From Anaeramoeba flamelloides (taxonomy: Eukaryota; Metamonada; Anaeramoebidae): DNA of 64,000 bases. Position numbers and translations under genes: made by a program. Within the stretch, counting starts at the first letter, position 1. Every line of letters begins with the position of its first letter. The notes below the pieces were generated by a model. The model made no database searches. It saw only the letters and a list, made by a program, of their open reading frames with translations, and was not told where the DNA came from. Positions 37,860-56,000 of the stretch are shown in pieces. The DNA is taken from the NCBI GenBank assembly GCA_027625915.1, contig JANTQA010000042.1, positions 1,996,001 through 2,060,000 on the forward strand. The letters are read 5' to 3'.

Positions 37860-38300
37860 AACATCATATGAAAACACATTTAAGTTACCCGGCATTAATG
37901 TTTTTATAAGTGCTTTTGTTACTAAATTTTGGAAAAAAAAAATAAAACTAAAAAACCAAAATCATGTTTTTTTAAAAATAAGGAAATCAGCAGAACAAAA
38001 AATATTTTGGTAAATTTGTTGAAATTTTCCACTAACAATTATTGATTGATCAAATGATGAGATACCATCGGAAAATTATATATAATTTTTTTATTTAACA
38101 AACTAAACACTCAACTTCTATCAACCATTGAAAAAAAAAAATTTCGAAAAAAAAAAGGAAATGAAAACCAAATAGAAAAGAAAAAAATGAAAAAATTGTT
38201 TGATCAAATCAAAATAATTTCCAAATTGATTAAAAAGTGTAGTAATGTTATTTTTTCAATTATTTTAAAAGGTGTCCAAATTTTTGGAATTTCATTGAAA
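37860..38300 (+). mobile_element. Family D relative, diverged copy
   Basis: Same order of landmarks as 3731-4264: GTAAATTTGTTGAAATT, ATTGATTGATCAAATG, ATCAACCATTGAAAAAA, and an end resembling TGTGTGGAAAATTTTGAATT. There are many substitutions and the left boundary is vague. Confidence 0.5.
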
Positions 38301-38917
38301 TTAATCCCTTTTTTATCAAAAAGGTTTTTTTTTTCATTTTTTCAATGACAAAGAAGGAATTTAATTCAAAATAAGCTATTAATTAATAGAGATCAAAAAT
38401 TTAAGATGTTTTTTTTTAAAAATTCTAACAATGCATTTTGTTATAACAGATAAATTTATTAATTTCAATTGTTTAATTTTATGAGATGAATAAGTGAATT
38501 TTTTTCTTTTATTCTTATTATCAAGAAATTCTCTATTTATACAAATGCTTTTAAAATGATTTAAATAATAATTTTGCAGATATTTCCAAACCCTAAAAAA
38601 TTTGTGTTATTTGGGCTGTAGGGGCAAAATGAAAAAGAATTAAAAAAAGGGAAAAGAAGATAAGTATAGGTAATTAAAAAAGATTTTTTTTAGAAATTTT
38701 TATTTTGATGAGATCTTTTTCAAGGAATATTGAAAATATTAAAATGTATGATTAAGTTTTTTTTTTGTAATAAAAAAAATAAATAAGAAAAACAATAAAG
38801 AAGAGGAAAGAGAAAATAGAAAATATGATAAAATAAGATAATGAAAATAAAAAAAAAACAAGAGAAAATTTATGAAAAAAAAGTTTATTATTTTCAACAA
38901 ACAAACAAATAAATAAC

Positions 38918-43258
<4,341 letters not shown>

Positions 43259-43994
43259 TGAATTGTAGTTTTTGTCAAAATTTATTAAAAATAATAAAAA
43301 AATGATTTCCTCAAAGTTCACTTTAGATTTATTGTTGCAAAATCTTAATCGGTTCCATTAATTTATTCTGTAAATTTCCTAAATCTTAATGTTAAACTTT
43401 TCTTAGATTGAAAAATATTGTTTTTTATAGATCAAAAAAAAGGATTATATTAAATTGTGATTTATTTGACGATTTCCTCAACAACCAAACAATTCTGAGG
43501 AGCTATTGTGAAATTTAATTAGAGTTGTGTTCTTTACTTTACTAATGTTAGCATAATAAATGGTCAAAAAATCTCACTTGATTTTTCACTTTCTTGTTCT
43601 TTTTCTTTTTCTAATACAATTAAATCCGTAAGAGAAATGGATTGAAATTAGTTATATAAATTTTTTTGAAGGGTATTTTTTTTTGCTCTTTATTTGGACA
43701 CAAATAAAGTTCAAAACGAAACAGTATATTTTGTGGTATTCAAAAATGAAAACCATAGAAAATTATACTTGAATGATATTTGGATTAAAAATGGGATAAA
43801 TATTTTGCTGATTTTTCATATTTTATCAATTCTCAAAAAATACTGTTCATTTAGAATTCTTTGTACACCTAATATATGTCCTTAATAAAATTATGGACTA
43901 TTTTTTTCTGATTAATATTTTTTGAAATATAGCCTGATAACTTCATTCAATTAACTACGGGGATAATTTTTTTTAGAATAAAAACACTCAACTT

Positions 43995-44265
43995 TTTTAT
44001 ACTGATACATTCAAATAAATATCTGAAAATTTTTCAATTCATTTTCCATTTTTAAAATTTTTTTACACAAGCTTTGAAGAAAGCATTTTATTCTTTTAAA
44101 TGTTAAAAAACTTTTGTTAAATTGGTTATGATTCAAAATATTCTTTCTCTTGAGTTGTTTTAAAAGTTGAGATTTTTCAGATTTACAAAATGGAAAAATG
44201 AACTAAAATTTTTCTTAAATATCTTTGAATTTATCCGAATCTAAAATATTTTTTGAAATTACTAT
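43995..44265 (+). repeat. Family H repeat, copy 2
   Basis: Direct, diverged copy of 40425-40645 (see that entry); here it lies upstream of RPT5 rather than in its intron. Confidence 0.55.
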
Positions 44266-45299
44266 GCACTTTTTTATTTTTTTTTTAAAAAATTGGCGTT
44301 GAGAAAATTTGAAATCAAAGAATAAGTTAATATATTAAATTAGAATACTTTCCCACGAGTTTGTCTTTTTAAATAACTTTTTTTTTTAATTTTATCATTG
44401 GAAAATAAAAAAACATTTGAAGACCAAAGTAGTGCCTTTTGTGAAAATAAAATTCCCATAATTTCGAATTTATTTTAGTAAATGAGTCAAAACAAGATAA
44501 TGTATCTAAATATATATATAATTTCAACTTTGTATTCAATAGTTTTGGTAAAAAATGTTTTCAAGAAAAAGTTAAATTGAAACTTTATTTATTTTAATTT
44601 TTTCATTTAGTTTTTTTATTGTTTTTAATGGAGGGTATTTGATGAGTTTTCCATTTTTAGTGTTTTTTTTGGGTCGTAGGGGCATATAACTATCGAAAAA
44701 AGGACCAAACAAATCAATACATAACAAATTCCAATCTACTTCGCTTGGGAAATACTATTTAAGAAAAAAAAATCAGAGGTAAAATAAAGTGAAAAATTGT
44801 ATTCATATATTATTCAAGGATTAGTAAGTGTTAGTCAATTAAATCTCGAAAATTTTCAATTTCGATTTGTTTTTATGAAGATCTGGTTTTGTTTCTTATA
44901 ATAAATAGTTAATAAACACAAATCGGAAAAAATGTTTGAAAAATGAAATTCCACAATTTATCCACAAACTTTTATGATCGAATATCATTTAAAATGTGAA
45001 GGTATGTACATTGGAATATTCTTCAATTAGGATCAAAAAATCATTCAATCAATTTTTTGATGAAAAATTAACGAAAAAATTTGAGCGTACATGGGCTAGT
45101 TAAACCTTTTTCAAAAAATGTGTCAATGAAAAAGAAAAATAATCAAGATCTTCATGTCAATCAAAAGAAAAATAGTTCCAAAATCCTTTTTAGAACATGT
45201 AGCTCTTTGAGTATGGAATAAATTGTTGGGAATTGAATATGCTTTTAAGTAGATAACTATTACTACTATTATCCTTTTGTATAAACTGTATTTCAGAGA

Positions 45300-45551
45300 A
45301 TAAAAAAAATTTTTTTTATAGCATCCCTATAACCTTTTTCTAACCAAATTTCCTTTTAAATGATAATTTTTTCAATATTTTTTTAAAAAAATATTCTTAT
45401 AACAAACGTATAACATGCTACAAATATTATAACACATTTTAAAACAAACAATTATGTTATAAAAGTTTTTATTATAAAAATTTATAACATTTTAAACGTT
45501 TATAATACCTTTACAACACGTTTATGACATGCTATAAAAAAAATTTTTTTA
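45300..45551. repeat. Foldback element Q
   Basis: The left end AAATTTTTTTTATAGCAT is mirrored by ATGCTATAAAAAAAATTT at the right. The interior is a series of GTTATAAC/TATAACA-type units, such as ATAACATGCTAC, TTATAACACATTTTAAAAC and TTATAACATTTTAAAC. It abuts the truncated family C element at 45552, and may have replaced its left part. Confidence 0.6.
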
Positions 45552-45703
45552 TTAGATTGGGTGGGTCATAATTTAAAAAAGTTTAATTCTTTAAAAAAAG
45601 GATTTGATTGAAAATAAAAGAAATTTATACAACAATTGTCCTATTATTAACAATTAAAAATCTTGTCGAGTATTGTTTTCATGTAAGATATTTTTTTTAC
45701 TAC
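45552..45703 (+). mobile_element. Family C fragment, copy 3
   Basis: Corresponds to the right third of the family C element: AAAAGTTTAATTCTTTAAAA, GGATTTGATTG, then AATCTTGTCGAGTATTGTTT and CATGTAAGATATTTTTTT. The left end is missing at the junction with foldback Q. Confidence 0.65.
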
Positions 45704-45714
45704 TATATATTTAA

Positions 45715-46270
45715 ATTGAAAAAAACTTTTTTATTTCGATTTTCGGTTTGTTTTTCTCAAATTTAAAAGAATAGAGTGGAATATATATGATTTTCCTCGA
45801 TAATTTTAATATCCTCGAAAACTACAGTTAGTTTTTATTTGTATTTTTGAAATAAACGGAGATTTAAATAAATTTTTTTATAATTTCTGATATTAAAAAA
45901 AAAAACAGCCGTTAGGCTTTCTTTAGTTTTCCGTTTATTTGAAAAAATCTATCCATTTTCTTTAGGTTTTTTTAACTTTTCGAAATAAACCGAAAATTTC
46001 AAAAAATTTTCTGTTTATTTCAAAAACTAAAAAAAACCTAGAACACTTTACAAATCTAACAGAAAACCTCAAGAGGACCACCCTTAGGTTTAATTTAATT
46101 ATTGAAAAAAAACAGAAAATTTCAAAAATTTACTTTTTGTTTCAAAAATTTAAAAAAAAAATAGGCACTTGATAGCACACTATGGCAAGTGTCTGGCACT
46201 TTACTAGGTATTTCAGAACTGAAAAATATAGAATAACAAATAGATTTTACTTGATTTTATTAAATCCTGG
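45715..46270. repeat. Family E hairpin-rich repeat, copy 2
   Basis: Contains the foldback GAAATAAACCGAAAATTT...GTTTATTTC near 45980-46020, with CCTAGAACACTTTACAAAT after it, as in copy 1 at 5690-6130. It ends with phrases about GGCACTTGATAGCAC and AGTGTCTGGCACTT. Confidence 0.6.
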
Positions 46271-47005
46271 AAAAACCAAGACACATGTAATATTAATCAC
46301 ACAAAAAAAGAAAATTTTTTTCTTTATTTCATTTTTTTTATAAAAGTGCGGCTTTTTGAAAAAATAATTGTTATTATCTAACAAAGTAAATACCTCAAAG
46401 TTGAATTTGGTCAAATTTCATCCATTTAGGAATTTTTTACCCGAAAAAAAATACCTTTTTATTTAAACAACAGAGTTTTATAATGATGGTATTACTAACA
46501 ACAATAAATACAATAGAAAAAAGAATTTCAAGTTCAGAATCTTTGATTATATTGTGAATAAACTTGATTATTGATGAAAGGTTTAGCAAATTATTATTTT
46601 TATCTTAACATTTTAAATTGTTTTTTTTTATCATTTCTTTGTATTCAATTTTCTTGGCTAATTTAAAAGAATCTTTTCTCAATGGCGAAGCCAAAAAAAG
46701 ACCAAGGTGGGTTTAGTAGTTCTAAATTAGAGATTACACACCGATTTTTCAAAATAGTCAAACGAGAAATTAAATGTTTATGATGAAAGAATCTAAAAAA
46801 CAACCAAAATAAAATTCAAAAGAGACAACCTGATAAATCTAAGTGAAAATACAAGAAAAGTAACATTTATTAAAACGCACCACAAAACCCTTGTATTTAG
46901 GTTTGTCTCCGTCTAAATGTAGGTACTTTTTAAAACTCATCAATCATCAAATTTCCAAATACTGATGGTAAATCATTTTTTTCAACTCGTATTTTGTTTC
47001 TGAAA

Positions 47006-50000
47006 ATGGAAAACTACCTTTATGTAAGAGGAAACTCTTCAACCCAAATACCCCAAAAAATCCTCACACTCTGCAAAGAAAAATTTGCTCGATATAATTT
47101 AGATAAGAAAATTAGATTTATCTCTTCTGGAAACCATGGAACTGTGATCGTATTCGAGGATGGAAAAGTTCAACTTACTCCACCCGTAAACGGTTCTGAA
47201 ACTCTAAATAACATTGTGAAATCAAGCACTTCTTATGAACACCATTTATTCTTGACTTCTGATGGGAAAGTTTATTCACTTGGGCGAAGTAAGATTTTAT
47301 TTAATTTTTTTTTTATTTTATGTTTTCTTTGTGTTTCCCAACAAAAAAAGTTCTTTTTCGTTTTTTGTTTTTTATTTTTTCTCATTTTGAAATTTTTTTG
47401 TGTTTTGAGGAATTTAAAAATAAGTTGTTTGACTTCTCTTTTTTTGCATTCTTCTTGTTCTTAAATTTCTTGTTTAGAAATGTTCATAGCTATTAAGATA
47501 ATTTCGATTCATAGTTTTTTTTCATTGCTTTTTGAAGCAAGCATAAAAAGATTTTCTATTAAAAACAACACAAAACTGTTATATTAAGAACCACCCTTTG
47601 AGAGGGAAATCCCGTTACTACTGTTGTTTGAATAATAAATTGAACAAAATTTTCATTTGACTTTCCCAAAAAAAAAAAAAACAAAACAAAAAAAAAAAAT
47701 TAGTAAAGCATCAAATTCCTGAATCTAAAATGCGAAACCAAAAAACAAATACACGTTTTAGTCTCTTGAAGAGTTTAAATTTTCTTCTGGATTTGCTCAA
47801 GCAAACCATTTTTGGAAAAAAAAGTTAAACTGGAAAAAAAAAGTGAAAAAAGAAGAAAAAAGTTCAACACGATTTTTAATTGGGAATACTATATAGAATC
47901 ACAGAAACCTGAGAAAACGAAAAGCAAATTAAAATCAATTAAAAAGAAAAAACAAATTGGCTTTAAAGAGTAATCCACTATATATTTTCATCGGTCTTGA
48001 ACTAACAAAAACAATTTAGATCTGCATTTTTATTATCGGAATCGTTAATGTTTGGTTTTGGAGATCTCAAAGCTAGTCAAATTTTTTCAACAAATTTTAA
48101 ATAATTGATAAGTTAATCAAATAAAAGCCCTTATCAAAAGTCAGTATTACAAAAAAACTCTTATTGTGAATAATCCTCCATTTTGGCTTTATTCATTTAT
48201 TTGTTTTTTTATTAATAGATCTTATTTTTCATTTTCAGTTTCTGTTCATGGTTCCCAATTAAAAATCATGTTTCACTTTTTTTCTCCAACAGTTAAGAGA
48301 AATTGTCCTTTGTATTGTTTTTTAAAGCGCTAGTCCCAGTATAAAAGCTAAAAATTTCCATTTTTTTTGTCATTTTTTTAACAATCTCCTTTTTCAAAAA
48401 CCCCATGAAAAAAAGGTTGCCTGAAATGTAAAAATGATTACTATTCAAACCTAGTTAAATACTTTGTTCAAAACTATAACTTATATATATTCAAAAACAA
48501 TTAATTTAAAAAAGTTAATTCAAAAAAAATGACTAAAAAAAATGAAAAAAAAAATGGCCATTTTTTGCTTTGATACTGGGACTAGGGATTTAAGTCTCAC
48601 AAAAATTTATTCTGTGAGATTATTTTTGGAGAAAAAATGATAATTTTTTGAGTTTTCAAAATATAAGCTTGTTAATTTGATAGCGGTGAGGCTAACAAAA
48701 ATTCATGTGGATTTCAAAAAATATCTTAAGGTACTAATCTCTATTAAATTTTTTTAGGTAAATTTAATAGAGATTTAGAATTTTTTTTTTGCCAATTACT
48801 TAGATTTGAAATCAAAGTGAAAAACTTCTTAGTATAGTAATGAAATCTCGACAAATGACATTCATTAAATTTAGTTATTGTTTTTATAGAAATAAAAAAT
48901 TTTTCCTTTTTTTCACTTTCTTGAAAGTTGCTTTTTTTCAATTTTTCGCAAAAAGACAAAAAAATAAAAAAAAATATGAACAAGAAAGCAAAACCTTGTT
49001 GTTTTTGTGGAAGACGTACAAAAAATAATCTGAAAAATAAACCTGAAAAGCTTTTTTTGGATTTGCATGAAAAACAGTTTGATTCGAAAAAAATATACAA
49101 TATATGCTTTACTCAAAATAAAAGATTTGTTTTCTTTTCCTGTACCATTCTTTTTTTTTCATGAATCTACTTTTTGAGTTTACAATCTTTGGTTTTTGTT
49201 GAATTTGAAGTTTTTTTAAGTATTCCAAAATTATCATTCCAAAAGTTTTTGTCATTATTAAAAAAAATAAAAGAAAAAAATAAGAACTATTTTTTTAAAA
49301 AGTAATTATTGATAAAACAAATTGAGTTCTTTATAGAGTCAAGTTGGATGAACAAAAGTGAAAGAGAAAATATTCACTAGTTTTCAATTATTTTTTCGTT
49401 TTTCAAAATGAGAATATATATTAATTTTGAAACAATAATTAAATCCAAAATTAATCAAAAAATTCTCATCCGTTAAAGATATTTTTTTTAAAAAAAATTT
49501 AAAATTCACTTTTTTTGACTAATTGTAAAATTTTAAAAAAAAAACAAGAACTAAAAGTTCTAACATTGAAAAACTCCTGTTTTTTATCAATTTTAAACAT
49601 ATTTCTAGATTAGGATTCCTTATTTAGAAATTAGTCAAAAAAAAAAAAAATTAATAGAGACTAGTCCCTTAAAACAATTTTATAAATGAAGCGCCTCTGT
49701 TTCAACCTTTCAATTAAAATTTTCACATTCTTTGGAGAGGTTAAATCTATTTTTAATTAAGTATCATAATTTTTTGGCAAAGTTTAATACTTCAATTTTA
49801 CCTTTTACTTTTTTGTTTTTTTTTTCAAAATTGAAAAATTTTATCGCTTTTTATGGGTCTGTCCTTCCTATACAAAGGGTAGATTGATATTTTTCAATAA
49901 ATTCCAAGAATTAAATTTTAATGAAATAATTTTAAACTGTGACAGTTTGAAACTATTTTCATTAATCAATAATCGTGAAATCTATGATTTTACACTTAAA

Positions 50001-53000
50001 TTCCTGAAAGAGAATTTAAGTAAAAGGACACTTAGAGTACAATTTACACTTCCTCCCCAATACTGTTAATTTCAAAATAAAGTGATCAAAATTTTCATAA
50101 AACTTTCCCAAAAAAATTACACCTATTAAGAATTAAAAATTCTCAAAGTTCCCAATTCTTATAAGGCAAATCAATAATTTAGGCTTTCTACAGAATTAAA
50201 AATTTGAAAATTTACATCATTTATAAAATATAATTTTTAAAGTGAATTAAAATTTTGGATCCATTTATTTCGCAACAAATAGTAAAAAAAATGAAAAATT
50301 TTTTCCTTTTCAATACTAAAATTCATTTACACACTAATCAATTCTAGGAAGTCAAATTGTATTAATTCCGAGAAAAAAACAAAAAAAAATGAAAAATTAG
50401 AAAATATATGGAAAATTGTGTTTTTTGAGGAATTTTTTGGCCATTTTTTCTCTCCTTGATCGATCTAAACTCAAAAGAAAATGTTGAGTAAAGATCATCC
50501 ATCAACGCACATAATGGAAACATGGTCCTCAACGCGTATGTCTTCAATCAAAATTATCACCCATGAGCGATTAGGCTCTAACATAGTTTTGTCTATAATT
50601 AACAATATGTTGCTCAGGACAAGAATGGGCATTTTTATTAAAAAAAATTTTTTTTTACTTTGATCTCAAAATAGTAACCTTTCTAACTGTGCTGTTGATT
50701 TTAAATATTATTAAAGTAAAAAGGAAAGTGTACAAATAAAAATTTACAAAAAAAAAAGAACAACAATTTAATTCTGTATAGCAAATACAAATTTCATTGA
50801 CCAATTCTTAAAATGATCAAGAAAATAAACAACAAAAATTGAGAAATACTCACTCCACAAGTAATTGAAATATGTTTTTAAAACTTGGAACTAAAAGGTG
50901 ATCAATAAAAAGTGCGTCAATTATCCTTCAGATAAGTTTTGTTGAGAACAATCACCAAAACTTTTAAAAAATTAAATTTATTTAATAGTTATTTACAAAA
51001 ACATTCAAAGAACATTATGAGATCAAAAAAGTCTATTCTTAACTCGTTATGGTATTACATAATATTTTTAAGTTTATCAATTTTTTTTTAAAGGATAAAA
51101 TATACATTTCTTATAATTATAGAAAATTTGGTAAATTTTGGTAACCAATTTAAAAACAAAACAAACTTTAAAAACAGTTTTGATAATAATCAAGACAACA
51201 AATCTGTACCATAATAAATTGAATTAATTTTTAAAATTGAAGTTAAAGACTTTTAAAATATATTAATAAAGAGCATCAATTTCAAAATGTGACAAAAAAA
51301 GTTTTCAAAACAGCCAATAAAACAAGTAAGGTTTAATTTTGTTGATCAGCTGATCAACAGATACTTTTGAAATATATTTTTTGCTACACTTTGCTAAGCA
51401 CAACGTTTGCAATTGAAATTCATAGTATTTCGTGTTCTTATCAGGGTTTGGTTGCTGTTAAATCTCACAAATTTTTATTCAGTGAGATATAGGAAGGAAA
51501 AAATGAAAAATTATTACTAAAAAGGACTTAATTTGTCAGTCTCGTTTCTGTGATATCAAAAATTTGAAAAAGAGGGTACGCAAAAATCGACTTTTTGAGA
51601 AAATTTCCCTCGAAATCATTTTTTAAAACCCTGACAAATTGTAGACGATTTTCTATTTTTTTTTTTTTTCATTTGTGAGTTAAGCTGAGAAGGTTTTAAA
51701 AAATTACATAGCGGGTCAAAATGGAAAGGATTGAAAAATTTTGAAGAATAATCAATTTGTTATTTCCAAACAAAAAGAAATATTGACAAAGGCACGATAA
51801 TTGGTTTAGTATTGTATTGAATCTACTAAAATTCCCGTTTTCTAAAAAGAAAGATCATTTTTTTCTTTTTTTTTTTTTATAAAAAAAATCTAAATTCGTT
51901 TTTGCAAGATTTAATTCTCGTTAGATCGTTGAATGCAAAATTCTTCAAAACCTTTCTCACCATTTTCAACCCAATTTGTACTGATACAACTAATTGGGTT
52001 TTGAGAGAAATGATCCAAACAAAAAAAAAAAATTTGATCAAAAAAGCACCTAAAATAAACTAAATGTGTTGGATATTTGATAACGAAAATTCTGATGTTC
52101 GAAAAACAAATAGAGTAAATGCTCTTCTCTTAATTATGGTTGGGAAAATTCAATTGAAAGAAAAAACAAAAAGAACCAAGACCAAAAAACCAAAGAGAAA
52201 ATCACAATCAATACCTTTATAAGAATTAATGTGATTTGTTTCTGGAGACAATGTAACAATTCAACGTAACCCAATTGTCAAAACTCATAGGCAATGCGAT
52301 CTTCAAAAGATTGGGTTGTTTGTTGAGAGTGTTTGAATTGATCTTCATTTTTCAAGCTCAAAAATCATAATTGTTTTTCAATTTCATTTTCACGTTACTT
52401 AATAAGGGTGTTTACATTCGGTTTTTAAAAATTTTTTTGTTCATTTTTCATTTAAAAATACAAACAGAAAATGATTACTTTTTTGATCCAAATTGGAGAA
52501 TATTTTAAAGATCATTCCTTTACATTTATATTTTATGTGAGATTGGAATCGAATTGTGCTGATGCAAATTGATAAATTACAAACGTAGTCATTAAAAGGG
52601 TTGAATAATTAAATCTAATGAAAAAAATTGATCGATCGATTGACTGACTGATTGATTGGTTCATTCACCATTAATTTTCAAGAAAAAAAATAAATGATTT
52701 AAATATCCTTTTTTAATAAAAGGAAGCCAAGGAGTGTTAAAATATTTCTAAATGCTTAAAAACTATGGTTTATTTTCCTATTTTATTCAACTTTGGAAAT
52801 ATTTTTTCTATTTCAGGAGAGGGCTAATTGAGATCTTTTCATTTTGTAATTATTTCAACTTTTTTGAGAAATTTTTTCAAAATCGAAAAATAGAAAGTCT
52901 TCAAATTAAATGACGAAACAAAAAGTTTTCGAAAAAAAAAATCGAAATAAATTTAGGATAATTTTTTTAAAAAAACAAAAAAAAAAAAGCAAGTATTGAA

Positions 53001-56000
53001 TTTGTATAAACTAATCAATTATAAAAACCATAAAAATAAGTATTGTTCCTGAGTAAAATGAAAATATTGAAATCAAATAATTTGCTGAAAAGAATTTTTT
53101 GTAATTCTATTTATTTGCTTATTATTATTCTTCTTCTTCTTTTTTTTTTTTTTTTTTTTTGTTTCATTTATTTATTTTGTTTTTTTTTTATATTGCGAGA
53201 AAATCCAATTAAATCAAAAATAATAAAATTTTAATTAGTATATAATATTAATTATTATACATACAATCATACATATATTGACATTCATGTTCGTCTTCTT
53301 CTTATTATTAATTCAAAATATTTTAATAAATTTATAGACTCATATGGCCAGAGAGGAATTGGAAATCAAACAGCTTCTAAAGCACCAGAACTAATTAAAT
53401 TTTTTGTAGAAAAAAACTTACAAATTAGGGATATTATGTGTGGTGTTTATCAATCATATTTTATTACTCAGGACAATGATCTGTATTCTTGTGGGTAAGA
53501 TAATTATTTTTTGAAAAATTATATATACTTAAATTTTCTTTCTTTTTAAATTTATTTTCAAAAATTTATACTGTTAGATCTTTACAAATTAGTTTATAAA
53601 AATGAAAAATTGTATTTGTATTATACTTTTCCAATATATTTTATTTATTTATCACATCATTTACATTTTGATATTTTACTAAAAAAAAAAAAATTCACAA
53701 TTCCTTTGTTTAAATATTGAATGATTGGTTGAGTATTTTTTTTACCCACCACTTTTTTTCAGTTAATGATTAATTTTGTGAATTTTCTGTTTTTAAACTA
53801 TTTTCCATTCAAGGTACTTAGTTGGATTGGATGAATTACCAGAGTTTAAAGGGTTTGAATGGATATTTAGAAGAGTAAATTTTAATTTGGAAAATTTCAA
53901 AATTGAAATGAGCTTTTCACATTGTAGCCCTTTTTTCTTTTTTTTATTGGTTTGTTGATATATAATTGTTCAAATTTTTTTTTATTTCGAGATCGATCAG
54001 CCACCTGGTAAAAATGTGTTATTCTAATGTTCTAGAAACAATGGAAATGAATTGTAGAAAAATCATATTCATTTCTATTAGAAATTTTCTTTGGAGCTTC
54101 AATTGAAGATCAAAATGAACATTCTTGGTTTTTTTTTTTATGATATGTAATACTAAGAATTTTAGTCTTTCAATTTTTAAGAAAATATATTGATTACTTA
54201 GATTTGCTTCATATAGACATCAACTATTCTCTTCGATGTGTATTATTCTATTTATTTTTTTATTTATTCTTCAAAGTTTAATTTATAAAAAATAATGGAT
54301 ACTTGGAAAATTTTTTTGGGAACCTTTGACAGAAACAAGGTTTATTTCACAAATCAGAAGTGAAATTTATTATTATAATATCTTTTATCTTGCTTCAAAT
54401 CGAATATTAAATCAGAATTAGACGGTAAAGGCATTTTAGTAAAAAAAATTCATAAATTTAAATTCTTTGTGAATCTATTATGAACTATTTTTAAATTTTT
54501 TTCTGAATCTTATTGTTTGATTATATTTCAAAAAGTATTATATAGATGATTCAAAAATAAAGTTAATACTTTAATTTCAACATATTTGTTGTTTCAGCAA
54601 AATAAACAAAAAAATTTTTTGATTTATTTTTTTATTTTTGAACTAAATTGTAAAATATTATCAAAAAGTGAAATTAGCAAACACAATTACATACCAGACA
54701 ACATTTTCAAAATTGTGTGAAACTATTTCATAAAAAATTCCAGAAAATTTGAAAAAACACAATTTTGATTGAGAAAATGAAAAATCAATTTTTTGTTATT
54801 ACAGAATTTAATGCATACCTGATTGAAAATAAAGATTTAAATTTATTTGAAACATCAATGATAATAATCTTGGAATACTCTCTTTATTCAAAAACAAGAC
54901 ACAAAAAAGGGAACATTTTTTCATCTAATTTAACAAAAAGAAATTAATTTGTGAATTTCTGTTAACAAAATTTCTTGACCAAATGTATGGATTTAATATC
55001 GTGTTTGAAGTAATATAAAATTTTATTTTTTACTCTCATTTTCACAAATAATTTTCCCAAATTTAAGTGTAAAATCAATGATTTAATGATTATTAATTAA
55101 TGAAAATAATTTCAAACGATCATAGTTTAAAATTTAATTCAATGAGATTAATTTCTTTACATTTATTTCTTTACATTTATTTCAAAATATTAATCTATCA
55201 TTTTTAAACGAAGAGCATATCCATAAAAAATGATATAAAAAAGTAATTTATTGAAATAAATTGAGATACTTCATTGAGCATTTTAAATTTTGGATTTTCA
55301 TACAAAATGAATTGATATTTACAAAGAAAATGTATTAATTTTGAATATGTTGAACTTAACGAACAATAAATAATAATAATAACTCAAATCAAAGAAATAT
55401 AAACAAAGAAAGGTAAACGGGTACAACAGTTATAAATACTCTATTTACTGAAACCAAATCAAAAGATAGTTTTTTTTTTAAAATTTAAAAATGAATTCAT
55501 TGAGGTTGGGTAATAGAAAAACAAATCTATATAGTCATAAAATTACTGATTCCAAGAAATTTTAAGTAAGAAATATATTTTCACATGCTTTAAAATTTTA
55601 ATTGTAACAACCTTAATGAAAAAAATTTTTTAGTTGCCAAGTGTTATTGAAACTTTGAAACCAAAATATCATTTATTACTTCTATTCGTGAAAATAATAA
55701 AAACTAAAAATAAACCAGAGTTGGATCTTAAAATTTTAAATTTTTTTAACATTTTTTTTGATTCAATTTTTGGATTATTTTTAAATCGTTTACTCACCAT
55801 CTTGAAATGTATTCAGACAGATCGTTTAAAATAATTAAAGAAAAAACCAAAAAATAGACTTGAGAAGGTGTGTATTTTAAACAAATCTTTTCTTTTTTAA
55901 AACTGAACAATAAAGATCACATTTTTCGAATAAACTTGTCAAAATCAAAAATGAAAAAAAAAAATTCGATAAAAGTATATTTTGGAAGATTTGTAAACTT

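Larger units (their letters stand above)
30321..38917. other. 8.6-kb intergenic region rich in inverted repeats
   Basis: No firmly supported gene apart from the tentative frame at 33739-34194. It contains element N (35199-35670) within a larger hairpin, a complete family C copy, a family I copy directly beside it, and a diverged family D copy. At 32800-32990 there is a loose series of AAGTATT...GCGAGAACAA-like phrases that might be a decayed tandem repeat. Other short frames here (for example 32969-33634, plus strand) have AT-driven Phe/Ile/Lys composition only. Confidence 0.5.
43259..47005. other. Intergenic region between divergent RPT5 and RCC1-BTB genes
   Basis: 3.7 kb that must hold both promoters. 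No gene seen. The part from about 43995 to 46270 is a chain of repeats (family H, foldback Q, a family C fragment, family E). The 740 bp before the RCC1-BTB ATG are A-rich and without obvious repeats. Confidence 0.55.
47289..53337 (+). other. Giant intron 1 of the RCC1-BTB gene
   Basis: 6,049 bp between a GTAAGA donor and a TTATAG acceptor. It contains a family B element, a family A element, the TIR element L and a family G repeat, plus a GATT/GACT tetranucleotide patch at about 52629-52660. From 50100 to 53300 I see nothing definable except AT-rich DNA and a phrase CTCACAAATTTTTATTCAGTG near 51464, which resembles the sequence just after the family A element at 48594. Confidence 0.75.

Noticed and set aside
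53814-53874. A candidate small exon (AAG|G...AGA|GTAAAT) reading YLVGLDELPEFKGFEWIF inside RCC1-BTB intron 2
   Set aside because: Including it breaks the phase into the last exon, whereas direct joining of 53494 to 57057 gives an intact RCC1 repeat (LYSCG|YNSTKELG).
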